A stretch of DNA of 64,000 bases from the NCBI RefSeq assembly GCF_000372725.1, contig NW_005197576.1, positions 434,700-498,699 on the forward strand. The letters run 5' to 3'. Below are positions 53,366 through 63,381 of this stretch, piece after piece. How positions within the stretch are numbered: the first letter of the stretch is position 1; each line of letters begins with the position of its first letter. The notes beneath the pieces were generated by a model, which saw only the letters and a list, made by a program, of their open reading frames with translations, was not told the origin of the DNA and ran no database searches. The position numbers and the translations under genes were made by a program. The stretch comes from Emiliania huxleyi CCMP1516. Lineage: Eukaryota > Haptophyta > Isochrysidales > Noelaerhabdaceae.

Positions 53366-53682
53366 TAACTAACTTGAGCACTTGAGCACTGGAGAGGGTC
53401 GATTCCGCATGGTACGGGACCCCTCGATCGTCTCGCCCTCCCTCACTGGTGTGTTCATTGGGGAGGGGTCCTAACAAACACGGTACAGGATCGAGGTGCA
53501 CGCTGCTGAGGGACCCCACAGAGGGTAGATCGAGCAGTGTCGTCCCCCCTCTCCATCGTCTCACTGGGAGACGTCGGCGGTGATGGCGGTGTGACCGATC
53601 GAGCTACAAGAGGAGGTTGTTCAGCAGGATCCAGGATAGAGTCTCGTGCACTACCTCACTGGGCCTGAGATCACTAACTAGC
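53366..53682 (-). repeat. Dispersed ~310-bp repeat, inverted copy of the 23.3-kb element
   Basis: Full-length relative of 23255-23560 in opposite orientation with scattered differences. CTAACT-like strings at both ends (near 53366 and 53675) may be a target duplication. Confidence 0.85.
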
Positions 53683-55231
53683 ACACGGCACACACCAGCA
53701 TCTCCTTCCTCCGGGACCCCGCCCTCCACCCCGTTGACCGAGATCCCATCCCATCCCATCCCATCTCAGCGGCGGGACGGTTTTGTAGCGCACATGACCA
53801 GAGAGGTCAGAGAGCACCCCCGGCGGGTGGTCCCCGGGAGCGGGACGCGGTTGGGACTCTCGGGTGATTTGAGGCCAAACTATAGGCGTATGCCGTATGC
53901 AGTCAGTCAGTCAGTGTTACACACCTCCAAGCATGGAGGACGGGCCCACACGCACACACACGCTGCACACGATTGGCTCGGGAGCCGACACGAGGCACGC
54001 TGTCACCGGCCGTAGCACTGGGTCCGGACTGCTGGACGCACAACACACAGCTCACAGGACAGCTCACGAGGTGGCGCTGTATAGTGGGGTGTTCTCAGGG
54101 ACCGACACGGGAGAAGAAGGTGGAGCACAGGGACGGGAACACAGAACTCACGAACTGATATCCCACCCCGCGCCGGGGGCGGTGGCGCGCGCGAGCGCCG
54201 GGGGTATTTGGACCCGCAGTCTGGCAGGCGCCAGGCGCTGGCACAGATCCGCCGGCAGAGCCTTCAAGCCGCATCCGCGATCCGCGCCGGCTCTCAGAAG
54301 AGATCCGGCGCGGTGCTGACCGCGTCCTCGCAGCGGACCACCGAGTTCACGATGATGTCCGAGGTATGCCGTATGCATTGATTCAAATTAGTGAACAGTA
54401 CAATCTCAATTTTTTTGCTGTTTACTCTGCGAAAGACACGACTCTCCCCCTCCCGTCGCTTGTCCCCCTTGGCGCGGCGCGCCTCTCCCCCCTGCCCTGG
54501 AATCGCGTACAAGCTGAGGCTACCGTAGGCCACACTAGCGTCGCTGGGGGTTCCCTGCCCTAACCCCTAAGTGGGAAGCTGGCCGCTGATCCGAAGACCG
54601 ACTGCACCAGGGGTTGCTAATATCGCGGGGCTCCTGGACGGGCGATGAAGTTCGCCTTGAATCTCTCGTCTCGCTTTCCCTCCGACTCGCGTCCGTCGGG
54701 GGTACTCCCTGTCTTGGGCTCTTGGCTCTCTGATTTCCCCCCCCCCCTCCCCCCCCCCTCCTACCTCTCCGGGAAGGGATGCGCACTGCTATCCCTAGAG
54801 GGGGGTCGGGCGGTGTGGGCACTAATTCGGTGTTGGTGTTTGGTGGCGCTATGGCTATGCACGGTCACCCCCGGACGATCGACGGAGTGGGCCGAAGGAC
54901 AGAGGCGTGCTTGTGTGGGGGCGCGCGGGCGCCCACTCAGGCTCAGCCTCCGTTGTCTCAGCCTTCAGTTCACCTCTCCTAGCGCCCGGTTTGGTGTGGT
55001 GACCTTCATTTCGGGGTCGAAGGTGCTACACACACTTGCCCCCTGGTGGCTGGCATTGAACGGTTTCCAAAAGAATTTCGGCAAAAAATCTCCTTTCTTT
55101 TTCGGAGAGAGAGAGATGGGCGGGTCGAAGGTGCTACACACACTTGCCCCCTGGTAATGGGCGCTTCGGGGCGTTGCTCGAGGAGGCGGCGAAGTTTTTG
55201 TTTTAAAGTTTTTTGTTTTATTTTTGTGGCA
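53683..55231. other. Intergenic, no supported gene
   Basis: Short ORFs only. CCCATCCCAT units at 53746-53765, a CAGT run at 53898-53912, C-runs at 54728-54755, and a direct repeat CGAAGGTGCTACACACACTTG at about 55018 and 55125. Confidence 0.5.
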
Positions 55232-55344
55232 ACAAAAAAGAAATACCGAGGATAATACAGTGCGCACAAGCTGCGTGCGGCACAGGCGCGGGCTCGACGT
55301 GAGGCAGGCGACTGTCGCGGAGTGCGGGCTGCATCGCTGTGCGG
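55232..55344 (+). repeat. Dispersed repeat, partner of 44432-44544
   Basis: Same orientation as the 44.4-kb copy. Similarity starts and stops abruptly at both ends. 55345-55759 holds nothing further except G-runs near 55680. Confidence 0.85.
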
Positions 55345-55759
55345 GGATTTTTACCGTCCGCGGCGTGCGTGGAGAAGGGCATGAGAGTTGAGAGGGGCCG
55401 GCCGTGCGTGGCTCGGCGTGTGGGAGTGTTGGGGTGCCCGGTACCGCGCCGGTATAGGCAATAGGGGCGCGTGAGAACTGAGATGGTGTGCCCGAAAGGG
55501 CGATCATTTATTTTGGGTTGCTGAAGAAACTATTGTTCACAGCTTAACAGTACAATATCAACACACACAGGTGCAGAGGGGCTATCTACAGATCGATCCA
55601 TCCACTCCACACATCAGTTCACGTATCATGTTTCGCAGCTGCGGCCTGCGCTGCGCAGCGCGAGCGCGCGCGGGGGGGAGGTGGGGGGGGGGGGGGGCAG
55701 CACCCCACATGGGGTGCGAGCTCTCTGCCTCTCTTGCGAGCTCTCTCTGCCTCTCTCAC

Positions 55760-58583
55760 TCACCCCGTGGTGGCGGGAGGCGGCATGGTATGGATGTGCG
55801 AGATCCAGCGCCCGCCGTCGAGGCCGGCCGCGCCCTCGAGGAGCGCGTGCGGCAGGTGCTCGACGGTCCGCGTCTGCGCGTCGCCCAGCTGCTCGAAGAC
55901 GTCGCTCCAAACGGACGCGAAGGGCTGGAAAAGGCCGTCGATGTGGTGCTCGCCGATGGCGCGGCCCTGTCCGGCCGAGGGGTCGCTCCGGCGCTTGTCG
56001 AGGATGCCCGCCTCCACCTCCGTCTTGCGAAGCTGCTGCGCGTACATCCGCTCCTCGAGCGTCAGCGCCGATACGATGCGGTACGTGTGGACCGACGAAG
56101 CGGTCTGGCCCGTCCGCCACACCCTCCCGCAGACCTGCTTGTCGAGGGCCGGGTTCCAGCTCGGCTCCATGATGACGAGGCGCGAGGCGCCGACGAGGTT
56201 GAGCCCCGTGCCGCCAGCCTTGGTTGAGAGCAGGAACACGAAGCTCCCGCTGTTGGGGCGGTTGAAGTCGTCGACCATGGCGGTGCGTTGGGCCGCCGGC
56301 ACCTTCCCATCGAGCCGCGCCGCCGGCCAGCGCAGCTGCATGCACATGTCGTCGAGAAGGTCCAGCATGGATGTGAAATTCGACGCGATCACCACCTTGT
56401 CTCCGTGCGCGCGGAAAGAGCGCAGCAGCTCGCGGAGCACCAGGAGCTTGCCCGACCACGCCCACAGGCCGGCGCTGTTTTGCGGATCGAAGCCGTCTGG
56501 CCAGACGACACCGCCGCTCGCATCGTCGCTGCTGCCGCCGGCTTCGTCATCGTCGTCGTCTGACCACGAGTTGAGGCCGTCGACGCCCAACGGGCAGCTG
56601 GCCGAGCTTGCGCTCGCCTCCGGCCGCCGAGCAGCCGTCTCGGCTCGCCGGCGTGCAACCAGGTCGTTGTGGTCGAAGAAGACGCTGAAGGGGTGCGCGC
56701 AGACCTTTTGCAGCTGGGCAATGGCGGCGAACGCGGCGTCAGATCGAGACCTGCTGCTCCCGCAGCCGGCTCGGAGCGTTTCGCGGCGGCTCTCGAGAAA
56801 GAAGGAGTAGAGTGCGGTTTGCAGCGGCGTCAGCCGCACGACAATCACCAGCGAGACGAGGGGAGGCAGCGACTTCTCGTTGATCTCTGCGCCGCGCCGG
56901 AGCATCACTGTCTCGAGCCGGCGAGAGAGCTCGAGCAGCTTGGCTGCGGCAAACTCCTTGTCGGCCCGGCTGGCCTCCCTCCCGTCTGACGCCCCATCCT
57001 GCGCGCGCGCGATGGGCTTGACGAAGGTGGAGGCGAAGCTCGCCCGGGAGCCCACAAAGGGGCCGGCACCGACGAAGGTCAGCAGGGAAAAGAACTGCGC
57101 GGCGGGGCGTGGGAGGAGAGGGGGTCGGGGCTCGGGCGTGCACGAGGAGCACGGTGCAGGGACGCGGGCAGCGATCCTATACCTCGGCTACATCTCGGCT
57201 ACCATCTCGGCTACATCTCGGCTACATCTCGGCCTCCCACAAGTCATTCTGCAGCGGAGTGCCAGTAAGCACCAGGCGCCGCTTGCATGCGAGCGCGTGC
57301 AGTAGCGTGAACGTTTTGGCCTTGTGGTTCTTCAGCCGCTGGCCCTCGTCGCACACGAGCAGCTCGATCGACATCGACGACAACTCCGCCATGGCCTCTG
57401 GCCGTATCGCGAAATCGTACGACGTGAGCAGCAGATGCTTTCCCGAGTGCTTGAAGTCCTGCAGGGCGTGTATCGCCTTGCGCCCCCCTTGGCTGGCGAC
57501 CGCCAACGCGTGAGGCAAGCGCCCGCCGAAGAACTTGGTAATCTCGCCACTCCACTGCCCGAGCAAACTCGGCGGCGCCAGGAGCAGCGCCTTGCGGCGG
57601 TGTCCGCGCGGCCCGCCGAGGTAGCCGCCACGCAGCATGGCGTGAATCGTTGCCAGCGATGTGAGCGTTTTGCCCAAGCCCATGAAGTCCGCGAGGATCG
57701 CACCAAAGCAGGCGCCAGCCGTTCCGCTCGGCGCCCCCAGCGGCGAGTTGCCATCGACGAGCGCCTTGAGAAGAAATCGGACGCCTTCCCGCTGGTGCGG
57801 CCGCAGCTTCTCGTCGAGCCACGACTCAACCAGGTCGGAGTAGTCGGATCCGCGCTCGCCCGCTTCGCCGAGAGGCCCGGCCGCTGCAGTGGGAGCGTGG
57901 CCTCGCGCTGCAGTGGGAGCGCGTGCTCGCGCTGGCGGGGGGAGGGTCGGAGGAGGCGGATCGGCAAGACTGAAGAGCGTCGCTGGAGCAAACTCCCAGC
58001 TCGATCCAGAGGCGGGGCCGCACGGCGCTGGAGCGACTGAGGCCTCGGCAGCCGCCTGCGGTAGTTGCGGCCGCCCAAAGGGCGACCGGACTGCGCCGTG
58101 CTGGCGGGCAAGCGGCGCAGGCGGAATCGGGTCCAGCGAAGAGGCGCCTGCCTGCGCGCGCTTCGCTTCGAAGGCAAGGCGCCGCCGAAGCGGCGGCAGA
58201 GGGCCGCTGTCGCCGGCGCCCACTTGTTGAGCATGTCCTCGCTCGATGCGCGCGATCTCTTCCATGAAGGTCGGGTCGTCGACCGGCAATTCGTCGTCGC
58301 CAAAGTCGAAGAGGGGCGGCATCGCCGGCCGACTCGCATCACCGGCGACAGGCTGTCCAGCCCGCAGAGCAGGTGGCGGCGGCGGGAGGTAGGCAGCAAA
58401 CATCCCTGAAGCGTTGCGCTTGCCAAAGCCTCGCAGCGGCACCAGGGGCTGCCGCTCTGTGACAGGCGCCAACGGCGGTGGTGCTTGTGGGCGCTGCGGC
58501 TGTATCACGGTGGATCCCGCCTCTGCTGGAGGCTGCGCGGGCCGCCAGCGGAAGGGCGCAGACTCGCTGCCGCTGGAAAACAT
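55760..58583 (-). CDS. SNF2-family ATPase, RAD54-like
   Basis: DNA translocase/chromatin-remodelling ATPase. Exon 1 (58583-57234) has a Pro/Ala-rich N-terminus of about 240 residues. The ATPase core follows: KLRPHQREGVRFLLKAL, FGAILADFMGLGKTL (Walker A; DEMGLGKT is usual, here ADFMGLGKT), LLLAPPSLLGQW, VCDEGQRLKN (motif II, DEGQ for DEGH) and LTGTPLQNDLWE. A GC-AG intron (57233-57095) leads to FFSLLTFVGAGPF in exon 2 (57094-55760). There follow VVRLTPLQTALYSFFL, KVVIASNFTSMLDLLDDM, FLLSTKAGGTGLNLVGA and SWNPALDKQVCGRVWRTGQ. RAD54-like is the best fit from motif wording and the FFSLL/FV sequence. The N-terminus does not show a RAD54-specific domain. Expected role: homologous recombination or remodelling. 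Confidence 0.9.
57185..57233 (-). repeat. 11-nt tandem repeat carrying repeated GC splice donors
   Basis: On the coding strand the intron opens with GCCGAGATGTA repeated about four to five times (one unit has an extra G). Every unit reproduces the donor-like start GCCGAG. Confidence 0.85.
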
Positions 58584-58989
58584 GCCGGCACAACCTGCCC
58601 CGTGTGTGCAGCTGTGTGAGCGCTGTCAGAGCGTGTTTCGACACCGATGTTTCGACACCGATATCGTTCGTGTGTTCCACACCTGCAAGAGCAGGTGTGA
58701 ACCGATTTCGGCCTTAGCCGTCGGTATGCCAATAGCGTGCTAGCCAAGTAGTACGCAGTTGGATTCCGAGGGTGTCCCATCTGCCATCACAAGTTCGGCT
58801 GCCGACAGACAAGATTGTCCCTTAGTCGACAGCACCCGCCTTCCTTTGTTTGGACGGTGCTCTGACTGGCTTTGAGAATATATTTTTTCTTTTTGGTTCA
58901 CATGGCTAGAGGTTGGCCTCCCACCGTTGTGAACATAGTCTGGCCCGAAGGAGCCGCTCGTCTCTTGTCCGGGCAAACGCGCGCCCGAT
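58584..58989. other. 5' flank of the SNF2 gene, with small repeats
   Basis: Contains a 14-bp tandem pair GTTTCGACACCGAT (58635-58662) and a hairpin of CACACCTGC, loop AAGA, GCAGGTGTG (58678-58699). They sit about 50-115 bp before the start codon and could be promoter or 5' UTR elements; no ORF. Confidence 0.55.
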
Positions 58990-59463
58990 AGCCCCATTAA
59001 GCACGTGTCAGGGGTATCCGAGCGCCGTAAACTCCCTGAGCTTGCTCGTCACGCTGAGCGTGAATCCCTCGTCATCGCTCGCCATTGCGACAACCTTGAG
59101 CAGTCATCCAACAACGATTCCCTCCTTCATTTTCGCGCATGTGAAGCTATCCCAACGATGGTAGCGCCACACCCGGGGTACCGCCTCGCACTCCTCGTTC
59201 ACGTTCTTGAGTCTCGTCCGGAAGCTTCCGCTTGGGTCGAGCTCGAGAGTCGTTTCCAAGAAATGGGCGCTCTCTGCTGCCTCTAGCTTCAAAGGAGCCC
59301 AGGAGCATTCAGAACGGCGGAAGTCCTCCCGAAAGCGGTCGACATCCCACACACTATCGTCCTTTGCAGTTATCGTAATCACATCGTCCATGTAGCGTTT
59401 CATAAAATCCACTTGAGTGGTCCTGCTTTCGTCGGGCGCACACGCCTTTCCGGCTTGCGGCAT
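58990..59463 (-). pseudogene. Reverse transcriptase fragment (retroelement relic)
   Basis: The minus-strand frame starting about 59463 reads VDFMKRYMDDVITI, containing the YxDD catalytic box of reverse transcriptases. It is followed by FLETTLELDPSGSF and VWRYHRWDSFTCAKMKEG, typical of the region after the palm in non-LTR or Penelope-like enzymes. Stop codons interrupt it at 59104 and again about 85 nt further on (after LREFTALGYP), with similarity-like coding continuing (VLNGAIGRAFARTRDERLL). The N-terminal fingers are missing. Class is not certain; the element is dead. Confidence 0.65.
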
Positions 59464-60634
59464 CCACAGTGCATCACTGCCGCGGTTGCAGCTCGCACGG
59501 CGTGAGCCGCTGCTCGCGATGTCTGGCGGCAGCGGGCAGGAATCTGCCCGAGGGTCGGCTCCGGCTGGGCCAAAGGCGCCGCTCGCTCGCCAGGGTACTC
59601 AGCTGGGGCATGACTTAGTGAAATCCACACTGCGCTGCCCACACTGCCGAGGTGTGAGCTCAGGCAGGGGCTGTAAGGTAGTGAAAGACCTTCCCTGGGT
59701 CTGTCTCTCACACCCTCACTGTCCGTCGCATGCGAGGTTCTTTCTTGTTTCTTACTTATCACCCTACTACTGTGAATAACTGAAGAATAACTGCCCGCTC
59801 CCGAGGTCTCGGAGAAACTTGTAGCCAGCGTATATATGTGTATTGGGAGACGAGGCCGCTATGTTTTTTTCCAAAGACGGCGTCTTGTTTCAAGGAAAGT
59901 TACAACAAACACACAGGTACATACTTCTCCGGTGCCGCTGCCCGCTGGCCTCGCTGCCCGCACCGCCGCTGTGCCCGCGCGGGGGGGGGGGGGGGGGCGA
60001 CAGACAGAGCTGAGAGAGGGAGAGAGGGAGAGGGAGAGGGAGAGAGAGAGAGAGAGTCGCGCCGGAGAGAGAGTGGTCGCACCGGATAGAGAGAGACAGG
60101 AGAGAGTAGAGAGTGTGTGTGTCGACTGTGTGGAGTCTCAGCATGGTGTGGAGAGAGCGAGGGAGAGAGCGCGGAGAGAGAGGGGGCTCACAGAGGGCGT
60201 GTGACGTGTCCCCTCCAACCCCTCGGCGGGCCGGGGGCGTCGGCGCCGGCCGAGACCGAGCGCGTCTCTCGCTTATATGTGTAATTGTGTATTGTGACAG
60301 TGATTATTTAATAAATTAGGTGCATATATTTGATATTCGAATTTTGCTAGTGCAGACGAGGGCAGGGCAGACCCGGGGACGGCGGAGTCGGACCAGACGG
60401 CATCGGCCGCCGAGGGAACGTTGGGAAGAGGCACGAGGAGGGCGGCGACCTCAACCGACTATGGAGGACCCGTCACCAGACGACGCAGGGCAGAGAGACG
60501 ACGGTGAGGCGGAGCAGTCGTGCAGGGCGAGACGAGGGAGGGAGCAGGACTTTGCGGAGATCAGCAGGAGGATGTACGAAGAGATTAGGAGCAGCAGGGA
60601 CCCGCGAGGGACCAATGTGGAAGACGGCTAGTGC
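59464..60634. other. Intergenic, no confident gene
   Basis: Contains a G-run (59982-59997) and a GA-rich purine tract (60010-60185). A plus-strand ORF at 60320-60631 is Arg/Glu-rich (DFAEISRRMYEEIRSSRD) and could be a short element-encoded peptide. The string TTTGATATTCGAATTTT occurs near 60328 and again near 60877. Confidence 0.45.
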
Positions 60635-60765
60635 TAGTCCCCCATCGGGAGGACGACCCCGGCTAGTCTCCGACCACAAAGAACCCTGCACAAAGATCGC
60701 AAGGGCGGGGACCTGTTCCTTTTTACCCATCTCACAGTAGTGAGTAGAGGTGTCCGTTTTTATTT
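60635..60765 (+). repeat. SINE-like dispersed repeat, copy 4
   Basis: Same body as 9797-9950 in the opposite orientation (GGGAGGACGACCCCGGCTAG, GGGCGGGGACCTGTTCC), ending GTGTCCGTTTTTATTT. 60766-61010 holds a further TTTA run (60863-60878) and the 3' flank of the GPx gene. Confidence 0.75.
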
Positions 60766-61010
60766 GACTTCCTTTCACCTCCTGCTCTCTCCTATGCAAC
60801 GTGGCTGTGTGTGTTTGGGTTTCTATGTTTGCGATTTGGATTTTGGATTTTCTACGACTCTTTGTTTATTTATTTATTTGATATTCGAATTTTCCGAGAC
60901 CAGTGTACTGAAAACAGCCCCATTGCGCTCTCTCTCGACACGCAGTGCTGGCAGAATAATAAACAGATATGATTGCCCCAGGGCCGCCGGGGAGGATCGT
61001 CTCGTGTGAG

Positions 61011-61086
61011 GGCTCGGAGAGTTCGGGGCGGCGCCAGCTGTCCCGCGAGGGGAGGCTTTGCGGCGCCGCCCGTCATTTCCCGAGCC
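61011..61086 (-). promoter_or_regulatory. SECIS element in the 3' UTR of the GPx gene
   Basis: Starts 44 nt after the stop codon. Read on the minus strand: basal stem GGCTCGG (61086-61080) with CCGAGCC (61017-61011); the core ATGA (61076-61073) opposite CGAA (61025-61022), giving the non-Watson-Crick GA quartet; and a perfect 10-bp stem GGGCGGCGCC (61071-61062) with GGCGCCGCCC (61035-61026). The apical loop opens with unpaired AAA (61059-61057), 13 nt after ATGA. This is the full eukaryotic SECIS consensus. With the in-frame TGA it marks selenocysteine insertion. Confidence 0.92.
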
Positions 61087-61130
61087 TCTCCCGAATACTA
61101 CTACCACGGTCGCAGCCGCTGCCGGTGCCG

Positions 61131-62219
61131 CTACTCTGCGTCTTGGGCGGCCGACGACGCGTCGAGCAAGCGCTCGATGTCGGCGCGCAGAGCGAGCGGG
61201 CTGGTCGAGGGCGAGAAGCGGCGGCGCGGCTTGCCGTCACGGTCCACTAGAAATTTGGTAAAGTTCCACTTTATGGAGGAGCCGAGCCCATCGGAGAGGT
61301 GCCGCTTCAGGTATGTGAAGACGGGGTCTGCCGACCGCCCGTTGACGTTGACCTTCGCGTAGATGTCGAAGCGGGCACCGTACCCGTCGGCGAAGGCGCG
61401 GATCTCCTTGGGCGAGCCCCGCTCCTGCCGCCCAAACTGCAAACACCGTGTGTGTGTTAGAGGTGCGCGTGGTATTGTCCTCTCGCTTCTCCCAGTGTGT
61501 GTGCTAGAGATGTGCTTGGTATTGTTCGCTTCTCCCAAGGTCTGCTCGTGCGCCTGGTCGCACGGGAAGGCGAGGATGCGCAGGCCGCGCGCGTACAGCT
61601 CGTCGTGCAGCAGCACGAGCTCGCGGTAGTTGCGCGGCGTCAGGCCTCATTTGGAGGCGACGTTGACCACCAGGCAGACGCAGCCGGCGTGCTTCGAGAG
61701 CGGGACCAGCTCGGTGCTGAGCAGGTCGCGGGCGTTGAGGTCGAACAACGAGTCGGCGCGAGGCGACACGGCGCGAACCTCCTCCTCGTAGCGGACACCG
61801 CCGTTGGCGAGCGCCTGCAGCCACAGCTGCTGCTCCTTGGAGGATCGCGCGCAGAGAGTCAGCAGGTAGCCTGCCGAGTCGCGCGACCCGTCGCACATGG
61901 CTATGCGGAGCGAAAAGCAGTACTCGCCCGTCCTGCAGTCATCTATCTCTGTCACGATGCCAGTGCACGCTGAGATGGCGCGAGTGACGAGAGGCGCGTC
62001 GGCATCAGCAGATGCGTAGAGGTGAAGCTGGCCATCGGCGAGCACGACGAATCGCTCCGTCCAGGAGTTGCACAACCAACCTCGAGTCTGAAGCATCAGG
62101 AGCGAGTAGAAGACGCCGTTTTCGACGGCGGTGGCAGGGTGGCTGGACTCGTGCGGGGTGTCGTCCAGCGAGCCGCCGGCGATGGTGTCGATGCGCATGC
62201 GCATCGATTCAGCGGTCAT
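61131..62219 (-). CDS. PH-domain/glutathione peroxidase fusion, selenoprotein (Sec at codon 191)
   Basis: Predicted 323-residue selenoprotein. The start at 62219 (MTAESMRMRIDTIAGG) is preferred; an upstream in-frame Met at 62354 adds 45 odd residues. Residues about 40-150 form a pleckstrin-homology domain (GWLCNSWTERFVVLADGQL, then EQQLWLQALANGG with the invariant C-terminal Trp). Residues about 160-320 are a glutathione peroxidase: LVVNVASK, then TGA (61649-61647), then GLTPRNYRELV, ILAFPCDQ/FGRQERGSPKEI, KVNVNG and IKWNFTKFLVDRDG. TGA replaces the catalytic Cys/Sec codon exactly, and Gln, Trp and Asn of the tetrad are present. A 117-nt GC-AG intron (61553-61437) without stops separates FPCDQ from FGRQ. 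The lack of a dimerisation insert resembles phospholipid-hydroperoxide GPx. The PH domain would tether the enzyme to phosphoinositide membranes (inference). Confidence 0.93.
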
Positions 62220-62791
62220 TCTCGCCGCAGAGCTGCACCAACGCAAACGAACGCGTCCTGTGAGCTTGTGCGTGTGAGCGGCGACCAAGGAGTTGTAGAT
62301 CACTATGATATGGCGAACAAGGTTGGGGCAGCAAAAGAATTCTACGGCAAACAAAAGAATTTTACGGAGAGTTGCAGGAAAAGAATTTTACGATGACTGG
62401 GCACGGGACTGGCAGGAAAAGAATTTTACAACAAAGCTCCCTCGCACAACACTGGGCACGGGACTGGCTCGCACTGGCACTAACACAGGTACACTGAAAA
62501 AGAAGAGTCAACCAACTGCAACTCGGACGGCGTTCGAGATCTTGCCGCAGTCTGAGCGACGGCTATACATTGATTCGCGTGACATCGAGGCACCTCCGCA
62601 ACCAGAAAGAAGGGTGTCGGCGAGTGGAGCGTGGAGCAGCTGCAACAGACTGACAGCTCTCTCTGCGACACGGGCGTGTGCCCTACCCTCATGGCGCTGC
62701 TCGGCGGCCTGGGGAGTAGGGGGTAGGCGGTAGGGGGTAGGCGTTATGCCTGGATGTGCGCAGTGGGGTAGGGCGTTAGGGACCGGCACCG

Positions 62792-62819
62792 ACCGGTCCG
62801 GTGCCGGCACCGGACCGGT
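62792..62819. repeat. 28-bp perfect palindrome
   Basis: Arms ACCGGTCCGGTGCC and its complement meet without spacer at GCCGGC; an extra half-copy (ACCGGCACCG) precedes it. Confidence 0.95.
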
Positions 62820-62881
62820 AGGTAGGTTCTCGTGCCTTGCGGCCGGCGAGTTGCTCACTCGGGATGGTGTGTGGCGGCTGG

Positions 62882-63044
62882 CTGTAGAGCGCTGTAGAGC
62901 TGTAGAGCTGTAGAGCGCTGTGGAGCGCTGTAGAGCGCTGTAGCGCTGTAGAGCGCTGTGGAGCGCTGTAGAGCGCTGTAGCGCTGTAGAGCTCTACATC
63001 CGCCGCGGGACGGACCGCCGCAGATGTAGAGCGCTGTAGAGGCG
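62882..63044. repeat. GCTGTAGA-type minisatellite, related to the foldback arms
   Basis: Units CTGTAGAG, CGCTGTAGAG and CGCTGTGGAG, like the 41.9/42.7-kb inverted arms, but no inverted partner is visible in the window. Confidence 0.9.
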
Positions 63045-63048
63045 CTCT

Positions 63049-63165
63049 GAGGGGTCCCGTACCACGTGGAATCGACCCTATCCAGTGCTCAAGTGCTCAC
63101 GGGTTCGAGGCCTTGGAGCACTTGGAGTGCAGTCGGTAACCTCACATCCAGGGCCGGTGAGCTGA
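63049..63165. repeat. Fragments of two dispersed families side by side
   Basis: 63049-63099 is the end of the 23.3-kb family (GAGGGGTCCCGTACCA to AGTGCTCAAGTGCTCA). 63112-63163 matches the nested insertion at 36743. Their adjacency suggests that both belong to one longer element. Confidence 0.75.
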
Positions 63166-63381
63166 GAAGCGCATCCAGCGGGCCGGATGATCGGGATCGG
63201 GCTACGGGCTAGAGAGCCCTGACCCCTAGCTAGGGGGGGTGCGCATTCGCCTTTCCCGGTACCCGGGTAGGTAAGATATCAGGGAATCGCGCGCGAAGGT
63301 CGTCTGCAGTTGCCAGTGCCGGTTCGGGCTCAGATCCCAGGCGCCCGCCCCGGCGGTTACGCGCTACGCGTCGCCGCCGAT

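Larger units (their letters stand above)
62220..63048. other. Intergenic between divergent genes, repeat-rich
   Basis: Holds AAAAGAATTTTAC units (62330-62430), the ~80-bp dispersed repeat copy (62416-62494, relative at 50915), TAGGGGG-type runs at 62718-62745, a palindrome and a minisatellite, both listed separately. No gene. Confidence 0.55.

Noticed and set aside
59417..59779. Plus-strand 120-residue ORF near the RT relic
   Set aside because: Partly antisense to the RT fragment and without domain or signal.
61437..61553. Extra 39 residues inside the GPx domain as a lineage-specific insert
   Set aside because: The segment falls exactly between FPCDQ and FGRQ, begins GC, ends CAG and has intron-like composition, so a GC-AG intron is the simpler reading.
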